Assembly: GCA_021826035.1 (NCBI GenBank)
Contig: JAKBBE010000167.1
Coordinates: 1 to 5,498 of the forward strand
DNA length: 5,498 nucleotides
Source of the DNA: Pseudomonadota bacterium
GTDB taxonomy: Bacteria > Pseudomonadota > Gammaproteobacteria > Steroidobacterales > Steroidobacteraceae
Reading direction: 5' to 3'
This document shows positions 5,231 to 5,498 of the stretch, piece by piece; within the stretch, counting starts at the first letter, position 1, and each line of letters begins with the position of its first letter. A program made the translations under genes and the position numbers. A model generated the notes under the pieces. That model was not told the origin of the DNA. It worked only from the letters and a program-made list of their open reading frames with translations, and searched no databases.

Positions 5231-5498
5231 ATGACTGTGAACCAAGCGACCATCCGCACGCGGCTTGCCGTGCGCAGCGCGATGGGGATCACGTTGACCG
5301 TGGGAGTCCTGGCCTTGCTGCCGTTGCAGGCGGCGCACGCACAATCCTGTGTGGCCTGGACCGACACGAACACCACGTACACGAGCGGCGAGGTGGTGAC
5401 CTACAGCAGCTCGACGTACACCGCGACGCAGACCTTCACCAATGCGGCGGGGGCGGGATGGGAGCCGCCGAACGTGCCGGCGCTCTGGTCGCCGGGCG
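5231..5498 (+). CDS. Secreted protein with N-terminal CBM5/12 chitin-binding module (3' truncated by window)
   Basis: Eighty-nine residues are visible and the frame is open at the window edge. Residues 1-37 form a Sec signal peptide: arginines at 9, 11 and 15, a hydrophobic core at about 18-32, and an AHA cleavage site before Q38. There is no twin-arginine motif. Residues 40-89 match the CBM5/12 pattern: C40, W43, TYTSGEVVTY at 49-58, Y63 with TATQ, the late GAGWEPP (74-80) and PALWSPG (83-89). The aromatic residues W43, Y50, Y58, Y63, W77 and W86 are of the kind that stack on chitin or related glycans. Such modules usually accompany chitinases, chitin-active lytic monooxygenases or proteases; the catalytic part, if any, lies outside the window. 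A NagR-like site upstream supports a role in chitin use. The threonine- and serine-rich stretch is typical of exported proteins. Confidence 0.85.
   Translation, partial: MTVNQATIRTRLAVRSAMGITLTVGVLALLPLQAAHAQSCVAWTDTNTTYTSGEVVTYSSSTYTATQTFTNAAGAGWEPPNVPALWSPG

Noticed and set aside
4696..5382. Minus-strand open frame of 228 codons across the intergenic region and the CBM gene
   Set aside because: It runs antisense to the signal peptide and CBM, overlaps the M20 start region, and shows no domain or good ribosome site.

Overview
The window reads as a piece of a GC-rich proteobacterial chromosome. The gene order is the end of a ThrA-type homoserine dehydrogenase, then a GHMP-type thrB, then thrC, packed with a 4-bp overlap and a 25-bp gap. 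This order, and the resemblance of the first fragment to the C-terminus of the fused aspartokinase/homoserine dehydrogenase I, point to Gammaproteobacteria, perhaps near the Xanthomonadales or Nevskiales. That placement is an inference from gene order and recalled homologs, not from a search.

Left half, bases 1-3285, plus strand: thrA (3' end only), thrB, thrC and a gene for a membrane-anchored NERD-domain protein that starts 1 bp after the thrC stop. The first three convert aspartate semialdehyde to homoserine, O-phosphohomoserine and threonine. The fourth has no known link to threonine synthesis but looks translationally coupled to thrC.

Bases 3303-4718, minus strand: a cytosolic dinuclear-zinc M20 peptidase of the carnosinase-like branch with all expected metal ligands. 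It converges on the NERD gene; only 17 bp separate the two stop codons, and a 7-bp inverted repeat spans both.

Bases 4719-5230: a 512-bp divergent intergenic region rich in dyad symmetry. It holds a credible promoter for the M20 gene with a 12-bp palindrome in its spacer and a 16-bp palindrome in its leader, a long inverted repeat (18-bp arms) beside an A7 tract, a weak candidate promoter for the right-hand gene, an 18-bp site resembling the NagR operator of N-acetylglucosamine regulons, and a strong bulged hairpin.

Bases 5231-5498, plus strand: the start of a secreted protein with a Sec signal peptide followed at once by a CBM5/12-type chitin-binding module; the rest lies beyond the window. 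The NagR-like site in front of a chitin-binding secreted protein is the most coherent new hypothesis here: a chitin-utilisation gene under GlcNAc-responsive control. I see no mobile element, CRISPR array, rRNA or tRNA, and no evidence of an entirely new system.
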